Below, piece after piece: positions 7,558-15,262 of a stretch of DNA of 32,863 bases. The stretch's first letter is position 1. Every line of letters begins with the position of its first letter. Below the pieces are notes generated by a model. It saw nothing but the letters and a program-made list of their open reading frames with translations, was not told the origin of the DNA and made no database searches. This DNA comes from Hellea sp. Its GTDB lineage: Bacteria > Pseudomonadota > Alphaproteobacteria > Caulobacterales > Maricaulaceae. A program made the position numbers and the translations under genes. Location: contig JAHDGM010000028.1 of the NCBI GenBank assembly GCA_020627655.1, positions 1 through 32,863 of the forward strand. The letters are read 5' to 3'.

Positions 7558-7979
7558 TTATGTCCCTTTTATTGGCCGCTGCTGAAACGGGCCAATCTGC
7601 CTCACCGGATATGTGGGCAAGTGTTTTACACGGCCTTTCTATTTTACGAAACATAGCCGTCATTATATGCCTTGCTTCCGGATTGTTTTTTGTTCTGGCC
7701 GGTACATTCGGCGTATTAAGGCTGCCTGACTTTTTCACCCGTCTTCACGCTGCAGGTATGACCGATACACTTGGCGCTGAACTTATTATGCTGGGCTTGA
7801 TCATTCAGGACGGTTTCACGCTTTTAAGTCTGAAGCTTCTGCTCGTTTCCTTCTTCTTGCTTATGACAAGTCCAACAGCGACCCATGCTGTGGCAAATGC
7901 CGCCTATCAGGCAGGCCTAAAGCCGCTTATTGGCCGTTATAAGGCGCCAAGTCCTACCGATATTAAAGAGGAGGCATAA
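7554..7979 (+). CDS. mnhG: Mrp/Mnh antiporter subunit G
   Basis: The 141-residue product has three membrane helices and the MnhG signature LAGTFGVLRLPDFFTRLHAAG followed by DTLGAELIMLGLI and LLLVSFFLLMTSPTATHAVANAAY. The N-terminal stretch of about 40 residues (AAAETGQSASPDMWASVLHG) is longer than in most MnhG proteins. The start could be ATG 7554 (overlapping the mnhF stop) or the in-frame ATG 7560; I keep the first. The gene ends 1 base before the next ATG, which has a perfect AGGAGG at 7969-7974. Confidence 0.94.
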   Translation: MIMSLLLAAAETGQSASPDMWASVLHGLSILRNIAVIICLASGLFFVLAGTFGVLRLPDFFTRLHAAGMTDTLGAELIMLGLIIQDGFTLLSLKLLLVSFFLLMTSPTATHAVANAAYQAGLKPLIGRYKAPSPTDIKEEA

Positions 7980-7980
7980 T

Positions 7981-8682
7981 ATGTCGCCAACTATTATTCT
8001 GGATATCGGCTTTATGGCCATGCTGGTCGTTGTGGCATTTGCCATTGTTCGGCTTCGTTCACTTTTCGCCATTGTTATGCTGCAAGGTGTTTACAGTCTG
8101 GTTTCTGCCGCCTGGTTCGTTTCATTGGATGCTGTTGACGTTGCTTTTACCGAAGCTGCCGTCGGGGCAGGCGTATCAACGGTTCTTATGTTAGCCGCCA
8201 TGCTTTTAGCTGATCGAGAATCCCGTCCCGTGCCTATGAGCCAGCAAATAGGGCCGCTTGTGATCGTGGTTCTGGCGGGATTAGCTATGTTTTATGCACT
8301 CGGTGATATGCCTGCGTATGGCGACGCTCACTCGCCTGCAAATGCCTATGTCGGGATGGATTACATTGAGCTGACCCAAAAGGACACGCCGCATATTCCC
8401 AACGTAGTGACAACAGTTTTGGCCAGTTATCGGGGTTATGATACTTTTGGCGAAGCAGTTGTGATCTTTTCGGCCGGTCTGGGCGTGCTTTTGCTGCTTG
8501 GCTTAAATGGGAATGCCGGGAAATGGCGGGCACAGCCTAACGGTACTCGTATTGCCGCCGCGCCAGCACCTGCGGCGCGTAAACGGCCTATGCCTAAAGA
8601 TGCTCCGAAGCCTACAAGCAAACCTAAAACGGTTTCGACCACTAAAGCGAAAGCAAAGTCTAAAAAGGGAGGCAAATCATGA
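7981..8682 (+). CDS. MrpA C-terminal-like antiporter subunit (DUF4040 plus MbhE-like) with basic tail
   Basis: ATG 7981 follows AGGAGG at 7969-7974. The 233-residue product carries a DUF4040-like block (DVAFTEAAVGAGVSTVLMLAA, about 53-73, with conserved Glu58) and an MbhE-like block (NVVTTVLASYRGYDTFGEAVVIF, about 141-163). In classical Mrp operons these form the C-terminal end of MrpA; in Mbh hydrogenases they are MbhD and MbhE. Here they are a stand-alone subunit, so MrpA is split. Residues about 181-233 form an unusual Ala/Pro/Lys-rich tail ending TKAKAKSKKGGKS that is not part of either family block. The stop overlaps mnhB as ATGA. Confidence 0.88.
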   Translation: MSPTIILDIGFMAMLVVVAFAIVRLRSLFAIVMLQGVYSLVSAAWFVSLDAVDVAFTEAAVGAGVSTVLMLAAMLLADRESRPVPMSQQIGPLVIVVLAGLAMFYALGDMPAYGDAHSPANAYVGMDYIELTQKDTPHIPNVVTTVLASYRGYDTFGEAVVIFSAGLGVLLLLGLNGNAGKWRAQPNGTRIAAAPAPAARKRPMPKDAPKPTSKPKTVSTTKAKAKSKKGGKS

Positions 8683-9119
8683 CGCCTCATGTGATCCTGC
8701 GGGTCGTTTCTAAGTTTCTGATTCCGCTTATTGCCATTTTTGCTTTTTATGTTCAGTTCCACGGGGACTTTGGTCCAGGCGGTGGTTTTCAGGCGGGGGT
8801 TATTCTGGCTGCCTCAGTGATTTTATATGCGCTGATTTTTGGCCTGGACGCAGCCAAGAAAGCATTGCCTCCGTCCTGGGTACGTATCGGCATGATGTTG
8901 GGTGTTATCGTTTACGGCGGAACCGGTGTCGCCACATGGCTCGTTGGTGGGAACTTTTTGGAGTATGGCGCGTTCACGCCGGAGCATCCGGACCATGGGA
9001 TTCATTTAGGAATTCTGGCCGTTGAAGTTGGCGTATTGCTGGCGGTTGCTAGTGTGATGGTCGCTATTTTCTATGCGTTTGGTAGCCGGCAACCTGATTT
9101 GACAGATGAGGATTGGTAA
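8679..9119 (+). CDS. mnhB: Mrp/Mnh antiporter subunit B
   Basis: The 146-residue product has four membrane helices and clear MnhB motifs: LIPLIAIFAFYVQFHGDF, GPGGGFQAGVILAASVIL and HLGILAVEVGVLLAVASVMV. The start ATG overlaps the preceding stop (ATGA at 8679-8682), and the stop overlaps the mnhC start (TAATG at 9117-9121). MnhB corresponds to MbhF in hydrogenase complexes. Confidence 0.95.
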   Translation: MTPHVILRVVSKFLIPLIAIFAFYVQFHGDFGPGGGFQAGVILAASVILYALIFGLDAAKKALPPSWVRIGMMLGVIVYGGTGVATWLVGGNFLEYGAFTPEHPDHGIHLGILAVEVGVLLAVASVMVAIFYAFGSRQPDLTDEDW

Positions 9120-9610
9120 TGTTCTCGACTATTTTCGAAAATTTTAATTATGCCATCGTCATTATTTTGATGATGACAGGTCTGTATGTGGTTTTTTCAT
9201 CCCGGAACCTGATTAAAAAACTGGTCGGTTTATCTGTGTTTCAGACTTCGGTCTTTCTACTTTATATCACCATTGGTAAAGTTGCCGGTGGCCAGCCGCC
9301 GATTTTGGTTGGCGGGCACGGCGAAGGCTCTGGCGGAGCCGAAGAACATCATGCCTCTGCTGCAACAAATATGTTGGCAAGCGGCGGCGAAGCTGTTGCT
9401 ACAGGCGGCTCGGCGCATCATGGTGCTGAGGTTTTATATTCTAACCCATTACCGCATGTGTTGATTCTGACCGCGATTGTGGTCGGTGTTGCGACGCTGG
9501 CGATTGGTCTTGCGCTGGTTGTGCGTATCCGTGAGGTCTACGGCTCTATCGAGGAAGATGTGATCAACGAGATTGACTACCGATATAATCTTGAAGGGAC
9601 GGACGCATAA
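9119..9610 (+). CDS. mnhC: Mrp/Mnh antiporter subunit C with a His/Gly-rich inserted loop
   Basis: ATG 9119 is chosen because it overlaps the mnhB stop (TAATG). MnhC is a NuoK-like three-helix subunit. Helices 1 and 2 (about 10-26 and 32-53, with LVGLSVFQTSVFLLYI) and helix 3 (VLYSNPLPHVLILTAIVVGVATLAI) are typical. Between helix 2 and helix 3, residues about 66-103 form a low-complexity insertion rich in Gly, Ala, Glu and His, with His67, 77, 78, 100 and 101. Many MnhC proteins are about 110-125 residues, while this one is 163. The insertion should lie on one face of the membrane. Metal binding is possible but unproven. The stop overlaps the mnhD start. Confidence 0.93.
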   Translation: MFSTIFENFNYAIVIILMMTGLYVVFSSRNLIKKLVGLSVFQTSVFLLYITIGKVAGGQPPILVGGHGEGSGGAEEHHASAATNMLASGGEAVATGGSAHHGAEVLYSNPLPHVLILTAIVVGVATLAIGLALVVRIREVYGSIEEDVINEIDYRYNLEGTDA

Positions 9611-11136
9611 TGGATCTGCTCTCTTCTTACCCGTCCTGGCTAATTACCCACGGCGCGGCTCTTCTGATTATTCTGCCATTATTGGTTGGGGCTATCACGT
9701 CTGTTCTTCCGCGAGAAAGACTGGCTTGGATTGTGACCTTGATCGTGACGCTTATCTGTGTCGTGACATCTTTGGGCGTATTACTGGATGTTTATTTCAA
9801 TGATGCCCAGCTCTATAAAATGGGCGGCTGGGATCCGCCTCACGGGATATCCTATATTATAGATGGCCTGAATACGCCGCTCATATTCCTGATCTGCGCC
9901 ATGGCTTTGTTATGTACGATTTACGGCCTTCCAAGTGTTGCCGCTGAGGTGGAGCCTAAGAAGCGCGCACCCTTTTATGCGGCTTTTCTCATTGGAGTTG
10001 CCGGCCTTTTAGGCATGGTCGTTACTGGGGACGCCTTTAACGTCTTTGTATTCCTGGAGGTTTCATCCATATCGACTTATGTCCTGGTGGCAATGGGTGC
10101 CAGCCGGGATCGCCGCGCGTTAAAAGCGGCTTATAATTACCTCATTTTAGGGTCTATAGGCGCCACATTCTTTGTTATCGGTCTGGGTTTTCTCTATATG
10201 GAAACGGGTACGCTTAACATGGCGGATATCGGGAATATTCTGCGGGATCTTGACGGCGGCAGCCGTGTCTCATTAGTGGCTTTTGGGTTTATAGTTGTCG
10301 GACTTGGTCTAAAACTGGCCATGTTCCCACTGCATATGTGGCTACCCGGCGCTTATGCCCATGCGCCAAGTTTTGTGACGGTTTTCCTGGCATCAACAGC
10401 CACAAAAGCTGCGCTCTATCTATTGCTGCGCTTCATCTTCATGGTCTTTGACCCGTCATTTGAATATGTCATTACCGTCGTTACCTATGTGCTAACGGCG
10501 CTGGGCTGTATTGCCATGTTGTTTGGCTCCCTTCAGGCGATATTCCAAACGGATGCCCGTCGGACGCTCGCCTTTTCCTCCATAGCACAGGTAGGCTACA
10601 TGCTATTAGGCGTTGGTATGGCGACAGGGCTAGGGCTGGCCGCGGGTTATCTGCACCTGCTTAATCACGCCGTTATCAAAGCAGCGCTTTTCTTCGCCTT
10701 AGGCGCGTTCTGGTATCGCTACGGTATTACGCGCATTGATGACTTTGCCGGGCTTGGGAAAATGATGCCGTGGACGATGGGGGCTTTCACATTAGGCGGG
10801 TTGTCATTGATAGGCGTTCCGTTCACCGCCGGATTTACGTCCAAGTTAAATCTCGTTGAAGCGGCGCTTCAGCGTGGTTGGGCCTGGGCCGCTATTGTGA
10901 TTGTGGTAGCGTCAATTTTGGCAATTATTTATATTGGCCGCATGCTGATGGCAGCATATTTTCAATCTCCACCGGAAATTGACGGCGAAGTGGTGGCCAA
11001 GAATGAAGCCCCGCTAATGATGTTGATCCCCATGTGGTTACTGGCGCTTTTATCCATAGCGATTGGTGTGAATGCAGACCTGGTGGTCGAGGCCGCTCAG
11101 GGTGCCGCTGACGTATTGATCGGGGGAGGAGTATAA
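9610..11136 (+). CDS. mnhD: Mrp/Mnh antiporter subunit D, proton-channel subunit 1
   Basis: The 508-residue, roughly 14-helix protein is of the NuoM/MnhD type. Expected ion-path residues are present: Glu150 in FNVFVFLEVSSISTYVLV, Lys235 in GLGLKLAMFPLHMWLPGAY, Lys266 in ASTATKAALYLLLRF, His353 and Lys357 in LHLLNHAVIKAALFF, and Lys412 in FTAGFTSKLN. In complex I relatives these residues carry protons through antiporter-like subunits. The start overlaps the mnhC stop (TAATG), and the next gene starts 1 base after this stop. This is the first of three homologous channel subunits in the operon. Confidence 0.95.
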   Translation: MDLLSSYPSWLITHGAALLIILPLLVGAITSVLPRERLAWIVTLIVTLICVVTSLGVLLDVYFNDAQLYKMGGWDPPHGISYIIDGLNTPLIFLICAMALLCTIYGLPSVAAEVEPKKRAPFYAAFLIGVAGLLGMVVTGDAFNVFVFLEVSSISTYVLVAMGASRDRRALKAAYNYLILGSIGATFFVIGLGFLYMETGTLNMADIGNILRDLDGGSRVSLVAFGFIVVGLGLKLAMFPLHMWLPGAYAHAPSFVTVFLASTATKAALYLLLRFIFMVFDPSFEYVITVVTYVLTALGCIAMLFGSLQAIFQTDARRTLAFSSIAQVGYMLLGVGMATGLGLAAGYLHLLNHAVIKAALFFALGAFWYRYGITRIDDFAGLGKMMPWTMGAFTLGGLSLIGVPFTAGFTSKLNLVEAALQRGWAWAAIVIVVASILAIIYIGRMLMAAYFQSPPEIDGEVVAKNEAPLMMLIPMWLLALLSIAIGVNADLVVEAAQGAADVLIGGGV

Positions 11137-11137
11137 T

Positions 11138-12625
11138 ATGACTTACTCTGCTGAAATGGCGCTTGTTTTATTACTGGCCATACCACTGGTAGCCGCAGCC
11201 CTTATCCCGCTAGCTCGGAAAAGCCCAAATATACGGGAAGGTATTTCGCTAATTGCGGCGTTTGCGCTGTTGGCCAATGTTATTAATCTGGTTCGTTCTG
11301 TTTCGGCTGGCGCTAGGCCGGAACTACATCTTGGCACTTTTGCCGGTAAGTTTGATATTACATTTGTCTTGGAGCCATTAGGCGCAATCTTTGCTGCTAT
11401 TGCGAGCTCGCTTTGGATATTGAATACTCTGTTTGCCATTGGTTATATGCGGGGCAATAAAGAGAAAAATCAAACACGGTTTTTTGCTTTTGTAGCTGTC
11501 GCAATTGCGGGCGCTATGGGGATAGCCGCCTCGGGCAACCTCATTACATTATTTGTGTTCTACGAATTTTTGACGCTGTCCACATTTCCGCTGGTCACGC
11601 ATAAGGGTGATGCCAAAGCCCGGCGCGGGGGTACAATATATGCTTTGATCCTGATGGGGACGTCACTGGGTTTATTATTACCAGCTATAATTGGTGTGCA
11701 GGTATTTGCCGGCACGACAAATTTTGCTGTTGGCGGCGTATTTCCTGAGGGAACCAGTACGCTCGTAGTCTCTATATTACTCTTCCTGTTTGCCTTTGGC
11801 ATCGGCAAGGCCGCTTTAATGCCGGTTCACCCGTGGCTTCCAAATGCGATGGTCGCTCCGACACCTGTATCAGCTTTGCTGCATGCTGTGGCTGTTGTTA
11901 AAGCCGGAGTGTTTTCCATGCTCAAAGTGGTTGTCTATACATTTGGCCCCGCCTTGGCTGCAGGGTCTTCTATGAGCACGATCCTGTCCTGGATTGCAGC
12001 GATTTCAATTGTAGTCGCGTCTATTATTGCCTTACGTCAGGATAATCTCAAAGCCCGGCTCGCTTATTCAACGGTTTCGCAGCTGTCATATGTTACTTTG
12101 GGTGCCATGCTTGCGGCGCCAATGGCTATTGTTGGTGGTGCGCTACAGATCATCATGCACGCCTGGGGTAAGATCACATTATTTATGTGTGCAGGTGCCA
12201 TCTACACGATCGCGCACCGGACAGAGATTTCCAAACTGAATGGTCTTGGGCGCACAATGCCCTGGGTGTTCGGCGCGTTCCTGATAGGCGCTCTATCCAT
12301 TATCGGAGCACCGCCTATGGGCGGCTCCTGGCCCAAATTCTTTTTGATGGCGGGGGCTCTTGATAGCGGAAAAGGTATTCTGCTGGCTGCATTGATTGTT
12401 TCGTCTGTTCTGAACGTTGTTTATTTGGTGCCGATCGCTATTCGAGGCTTTATGCGTCCGCCAGATGATCCGGAAAAAGACGCGCATATTGCCGAGGAGC
12501 GAAAGCATCACCGCTGGGTGATAATTCCGCCGGTCCTAACGGCGCTTGGGGCGTTTATTCTCTTCTTCTTTGCCGGCGATATGGTTGAGTTTATCAAGCC
12601 CATTCTGCCAAGCGGAGCTCTCTAA
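11138..12625 (+). CDS. Antiporter proton-channel subunit 2 (MrpA/NuoL-type N-terminal module)
   Basis: The 495-residue membrane protein contains APTPVSALLHAVAVVKAGVF, the pattern typical of NuoL and the N-terminal part of MrpA, rather than the MnhD version. Ion-path residues: Glu143 in FVFYEFLTLSTFPLV, Lys224 in FGIGKAALMPVHPWLPNAM, Lys255, His341 and Lys345 in IIMHAWGKITLF, and Lys400 in GGSWPKFFLM. With the separate DUF4040/MbhE-like gene at 7981 it could stand in for a split MrpA. A GGGGGAGGA ribosome site lies about 10 bases before ATG 11138. The stop overlaps the next start (TAATG). Confidence 0.9.
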   Translation: MTYSAEMALVLLLAIPLVAAALIPLARKSPNIREGISLIAAFALLANVINLVRSVSAGARPELHLGTFAGKFDITFVLEPLGAIFAAIASSLWILNTLFAIGYMRGNKEKNQTRFFAFVAVAIAGAMGIAASGNLITLFVFYEFLTLSTFPLVTHKGDAKARRGGTIYALILMGTSLGLLLPAIIGVQVFAGTTNFAVGGVFPEGTSTLVVSILLFLFAFGIGKAALMPVHPWLPNAMVAPTPVSALLHAVAVVKAGVFSMLKVVVYTFGPALAAGSSMSTILSWIAAISIVVASIIALRQDNLKARLAYSTVSQLSYVTLGAMLAAPMAIVGGALQIIMHAWGKITLFMCAGAIYTIAHRTEISKLNGLGRTMPWVFGAFLIGALSIIGAPPMGGSWPKFFLMAGALDSGKGILLAALIVSSVLNVVYLVPIAIRGFMRPPDDPEKDAHIAEERKHHRWVIIPPVLTALGAFILFFFAGDMVEFIKPILPSGAL

Positions 12626-12984
12626 TGGCTGATGATGTAACAACAGACACGCACAATCAATCGGATGATCTTACTCATCCGCTGGCGCGCAAATTCCTTT
12701 GGCTGGCCGATGAAAAGGTCATTCAGAACTTTATCTGGCTGCCTATAATTGGTCTTGCCGTTACAATCCCATTGGCATTTGTGTATCCATTTGATGAGGG
12801 TCACAAAGCCCCGTGGGATTTCTTCGCATCCTGGGCCATTATTGGATTTGTTGCCTATAGCTTTGTCGTGCTCTCTGCCGAACCGTTATTCCGCCTCTTA
12901 TCGCGAAAAGAAAATTATTACGGCGAGGAGGTCGAACCTGAAGTGATTGTCGCGCCTAAAGTGGAGGTGCATCATCATGATTGA
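12625..12984 (+). CDS. Unknown two-helix membrane protein inside the antiporter operon
   Basis: I do not recognise a family. The 119-residue product has a polar acidic N-terminus, two membrane helices (about 36-54 and 66-85), and a charged C-terminus with alternating Glu/Val/Pro ending in HHHD. Its start overlaps the upstream channel gene (TAATG), and its last 8 bases overlap the next channel gene, with the GGAGG of that gene at 12963-12967 inside this one. Such locking between two channel subunits suggests an accessory or assembly subunit of the same complex. No classical Mrp or complex I subunit with this layout comes to mind. Confidence 0.8.
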   Translation: MADDVTTDTHNQSDDLTHPLARKFLWLADEKVIQNFIWLPIIGLAVTIPLAFVYPFDEGHKAPWDFFASWAIIGFVAYSFVVLSAEPLFRLLSRKENYYGEEVEPEVIVAPKVEVHHHD

Positions 12985-14707
12985 TATTCTCCTCTCTAAC
13001 CCTGGCTTTATTATAATCCTAGCCGGTATGCTGTGCGCGCTAATTCCCATTAGCGAGATACGCAAGTTTTTAGTTGGTGCTGCCCCCATCGCAGCAGCCT
13101 ATATGATTTTCACTGCTTTTAAGGACGCCGAGGCGGCCCGAACAGTTATAAGCGTTGGCGGGCAGGACATGACCCTGATGCGCATAGACAGGCTGTCCAT
13201 GTTATGGGGCTATGTGTTTTGCTTGGCTGGCGTTTTAAACGCCATTTATGGCCTCCACGAAAAATGTAAACTCACGGATTCCTCGGCGCTTATATATATG
13301 GGCGCTGCTGTTGCCGGTGTTTTTGCCGGGGATTTCCTGACCTTATTTATATTCTGGGAACTGGCGGCTCTTTCGTCTGTCATGTTGGTATGGAAAGGCG
13401 GAGAGAATGCTTTTCCAGCCGGTATTCGGTATTTGGCGATCCATGTTCTATCCGGCGTGTTATTGCTGGCAGGGGCCGTTATGTTTGCACGTGCTAATGG
13501 CGGCGATTTTACGATCCAGCATGTGGGGCTTGAGAACAAAGGCGGTCTGTTACTGCTTCTGGCCATGGGTATTAAATGCGGTTTTCCATTTTTACACAAC
13601 TGGATTCAGGATGCTTATCCAAAGGCATCTATCACAGGCACAGTAATCTTATCCGCCTTTACGACTAAGCTGGCGCTTTATGCACTGGCCCGTTGTTTTG
13701 CCGGTGAAGATATCCTGATTTACATTGGCGCGATTATGACCTGTTTCCCGGTTTTCTTTGCCGTGATCGAAAATGATCTTCGCCGCGTTCTTTCCTATTC
13801 GCTTAACAACCAGCTTGGATTTATGGTGTGCGGTATCGGCCTTGGAACGCAGCTGGCGATGAATGGCGTCGCGGCTCACTTGGCGGCAGATGTTATCTTT
13901 AAAGGATTACTGTTTATGTCTATGGGCGCGGTTATGTTGCGCACAGGCACAGCAAAAGCCTCAGAGCTTGGTGGTTTGTTCAGGTCTATGCCGCTGACTA
14001 CAGTGTTCTGTTTGATCGGGGCAGGGTCCATCGCGGCATTCCCGCTATTATCTGCATTTGTGACCAAATCTATGATCATTACAGCAGCGCTTTACGAGCA
14101 TGAGTGGATTGTACTGGCCATGTTGTTATTCGCCTCTGCCGGCGTGATGGAGCACTCGGGTATTAAAGTTCCGTACTTCACCTTTTTCTCTCATGATAGC
14201 GGTAAGCGCGTAAAAGAAGCACCGTGGAATATGCTGGTCGCAATGGGACTGGCATCATTATTATGTATCTTCTTTGCCTTCCCATGGGGTGGTTACCAAT
14301 TCTTGTATAGCTTATTGCCTTATCAGGATGTTCACTATGAACCTTATACAGGCAATCACGTTGTCACGCAGCTACAGCTCTTGTTTGCGGCTATGCTGGC
14401 CTTCGCCGCGCTCAAGAAATGGAAAGTTTATCCTGATGAGCGGCGCGCGGAAATTCTGGACTTTGATTGGACCTATCGCCGTCTTGGAAAAAATATAGTG
14501 CTGTGGATTGATGCCATGTGGACTCGCCTATCAGCCAATATGTCTGTGATTAGAGGCCGCTTCTTTGATAGCGCTGGCAAGAAGCTCTATAATTTCTTTA
14601 GTCCAGCTGGCGCAATGAGCGCATCAGCGCCAAGCGGCCTGTCTGCAGTGCTGACTGGCGGCATGCTGGTTGTTCTATTCGCGGTCATATATCTGTCCCG
14701 CTTATGA
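12977..14707 (+). CDS. Antiporter proton-channel subunit 3 (NuoL/MnhD-like with long C-terminus)
   Basis: ATG 12977 is chosen because GGAGG (12963-12967) lies 9 bases upstream; the frame is open 30 bases earlier without a site. The 576-residue product has the channel signature: Glu128 in FIFWELAALSSVMLVW, Lys200 in MGIKCGFPFLHNWI, Lys231 in AFTTKLALYALAR, His301 and Lys309 in AHLAADVIFKGLLF, and Lys364 in SAFVTKSM. After about residue 480 there is a polar, Arg/Lys-rich segment with amphipathic character (LGKNIVLWIDAMWTRL and onward) and then one last membrane helix (about 555-573). This recalls the lateral helix and final helix of NuoL-type subunits. The stop overlaps the MucR-like start as ATGA. 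Confidence 0.9.
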   Translation: MIDILLSNPGFIIILAGMLCALIPISEIRKFLVGAAPIAAAYMIFTAFKDAEAARTVISVGGQDMTLMRIDRLSMLWGYVFCLAGVLNAIYGLHEKCKLTDSSALIYMGAAVAGVFAGDFLTLFIFWELAALSSVMLVWKGGENAFPAGIRYLAIHVLSGVLLLAGAVMFARANGGDFTIQHVGLENKGGLLLLLAMGIKCGFPFLHNWIQDAYPKASITGTVILSAFTTKLALYALARCFAGEDILIYIGAIMTCFPVFFAVIENDLRRVLSYSLNNQLGFMVCGIGLGTQLAMNGVAAHLAADVIFKGLLFMSMGAVMLRTGTAKASELGGLFRSMPLTTVFCLIGAGSIAAFPLLSAFVTKSMIITAALYEHEWIVLAMLLFASAGVMEHSGIKVPYFTFFSHDSGKRVKEAPWNMLVAMGLASLLCIFFAFPWGGYQFLYSLLPYQDVHYEPYTGNHVVTQLQLLFAAMLAFAALKKWKVYPDERRAEILDFDWTYRRLGKNIVLWIDAMWTRLSANMSVIRGRFFDSAGKKLYNFFSPAGAMSASAPSGLSAVLTGGMLVVLFAVIYLSRL

Positions 14708-15108
14708 GTGATCCTGACCGCATAGACCTGCTCTATGTGGCAGCTGATATTGTTACGGCCTATGTAGGCCGTAACGAAATACCGGCCAAAGAAATCCCCG
14801 ACTTGTTACAAACAGTTTTCAACTCGGTTCAGACTTTGGCCCATCCGGAAAGTGATCTGGACCGTGAAGCCCGCATACCTGCTATCCCGGTTGAAGAGTC
14901 AGTGACGGATGAGTTTATTTATTCCCTTGAAGATGGTCACCCATATAAATCACTGAAGCGGCATTTGCGCAGCCGATATAATATGACTCCTGAAGCTTAC
15001 CGGGAACGCTGGGGGCTTCCGCCGGATTATCCTATGGTGGCCCCGGCCTATGCACGTGAGCGTTCTCGACTGGCCAAGAAGTCTGGCCTTGGTAAGGGAG
15101 CGTTATAG
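14704..15108 (+). CDS. MucR/Ros family transcriptional regulator lacking two zinc ligands
   Basis: The 134-residue product matches MucR/Ros along its length: an N-terminal helical oligomerisation region (DLLYVAADIVTAYVGRNEI), then FIYSLEDGHPYKSLKRHLRS, YNMTPEAYRERWGLPPDYPM and VAPAYARERSRLAKKSGLG. In zinc-binding MucR proteins the motif reads CLEDG, with a second His four residues after the RHL histidine. Here the Cys is Ser74 and the second His is Arg91, leaving only Asp77 and His87. Some Mesorhizobium Ros homologues are known to fold without zinc, so this may still bind AT-rich DNA. ATGA overlap with the antiporter gene upstream implies coupled translation, which hints at autoregulation of the operon or export-linked sensing. 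Confidence 0.92.
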   Translation: MSDPDRIDLLYVAADIVTAYVGRNEIPAKEIPDLLQTVFNSVQTLAHPESDLDREARIPAIPVEESVTDEFIYSLEDGHPYKSLKRHLRSRYNMTPEAYRERWGLPPDYPMVAPAYARERSRLAKKSGLGKGAL

Positions 15109-15127
15109 CCCTTGCACCGCGGCCAAG

Positions 15128-15140
15128 CCGATTGAATCGG
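15128..15140 (+). repeat. Short perfect inverted repeat after the mucR-like gene
   Basis: CCGATT-G-AATCGG lies 20 bases after the mucR-like stop. No T run follows, so it is a poor terminator. It could be an operator or a chance palindrome. Confidence 0.35.
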
Positions 15141-15160
15141 TTCCGAAACAAAAAACAGGG

Positions 15161-15176
15161 TTAATAAGGCATTAAC
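15161..15176 (+). promoter_or_regulatory. Candidate CtrA box upstream of the PAS_5 gene
   Basis: TTAA (15161-15164), 7 bases, then TTAAC (15172-15176) fits the CtrA consensus TTAA-N7-TTAAC exactly. It lies about 86 bases upstream of the ATG at 15263. A further TTAA pair follows at 15184-15187 and 15194-15197, but with a 6-base gap. CtrA is the cell-cycle response regulator of alphaproteobacteria; binding here is inference from the motif. Confidence 0.5.
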
Positions 15177-15262
15177 CATATATTTAACGTTTGTTAACGC
15201 TTGAACCAGATGCGCAAATCATCCCAACCCAGACTCCAGAGATGGGGATCTGAGGGGAAATC

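Noticed and set aside
12967-12984. His-run HHHD at the end of the 119-residue protein as a designed or metal-binding tag
   Set aside because: It comes from a short CAT repeat that also forms the spacing to the next start codon; by itself it is too short to support a claim.
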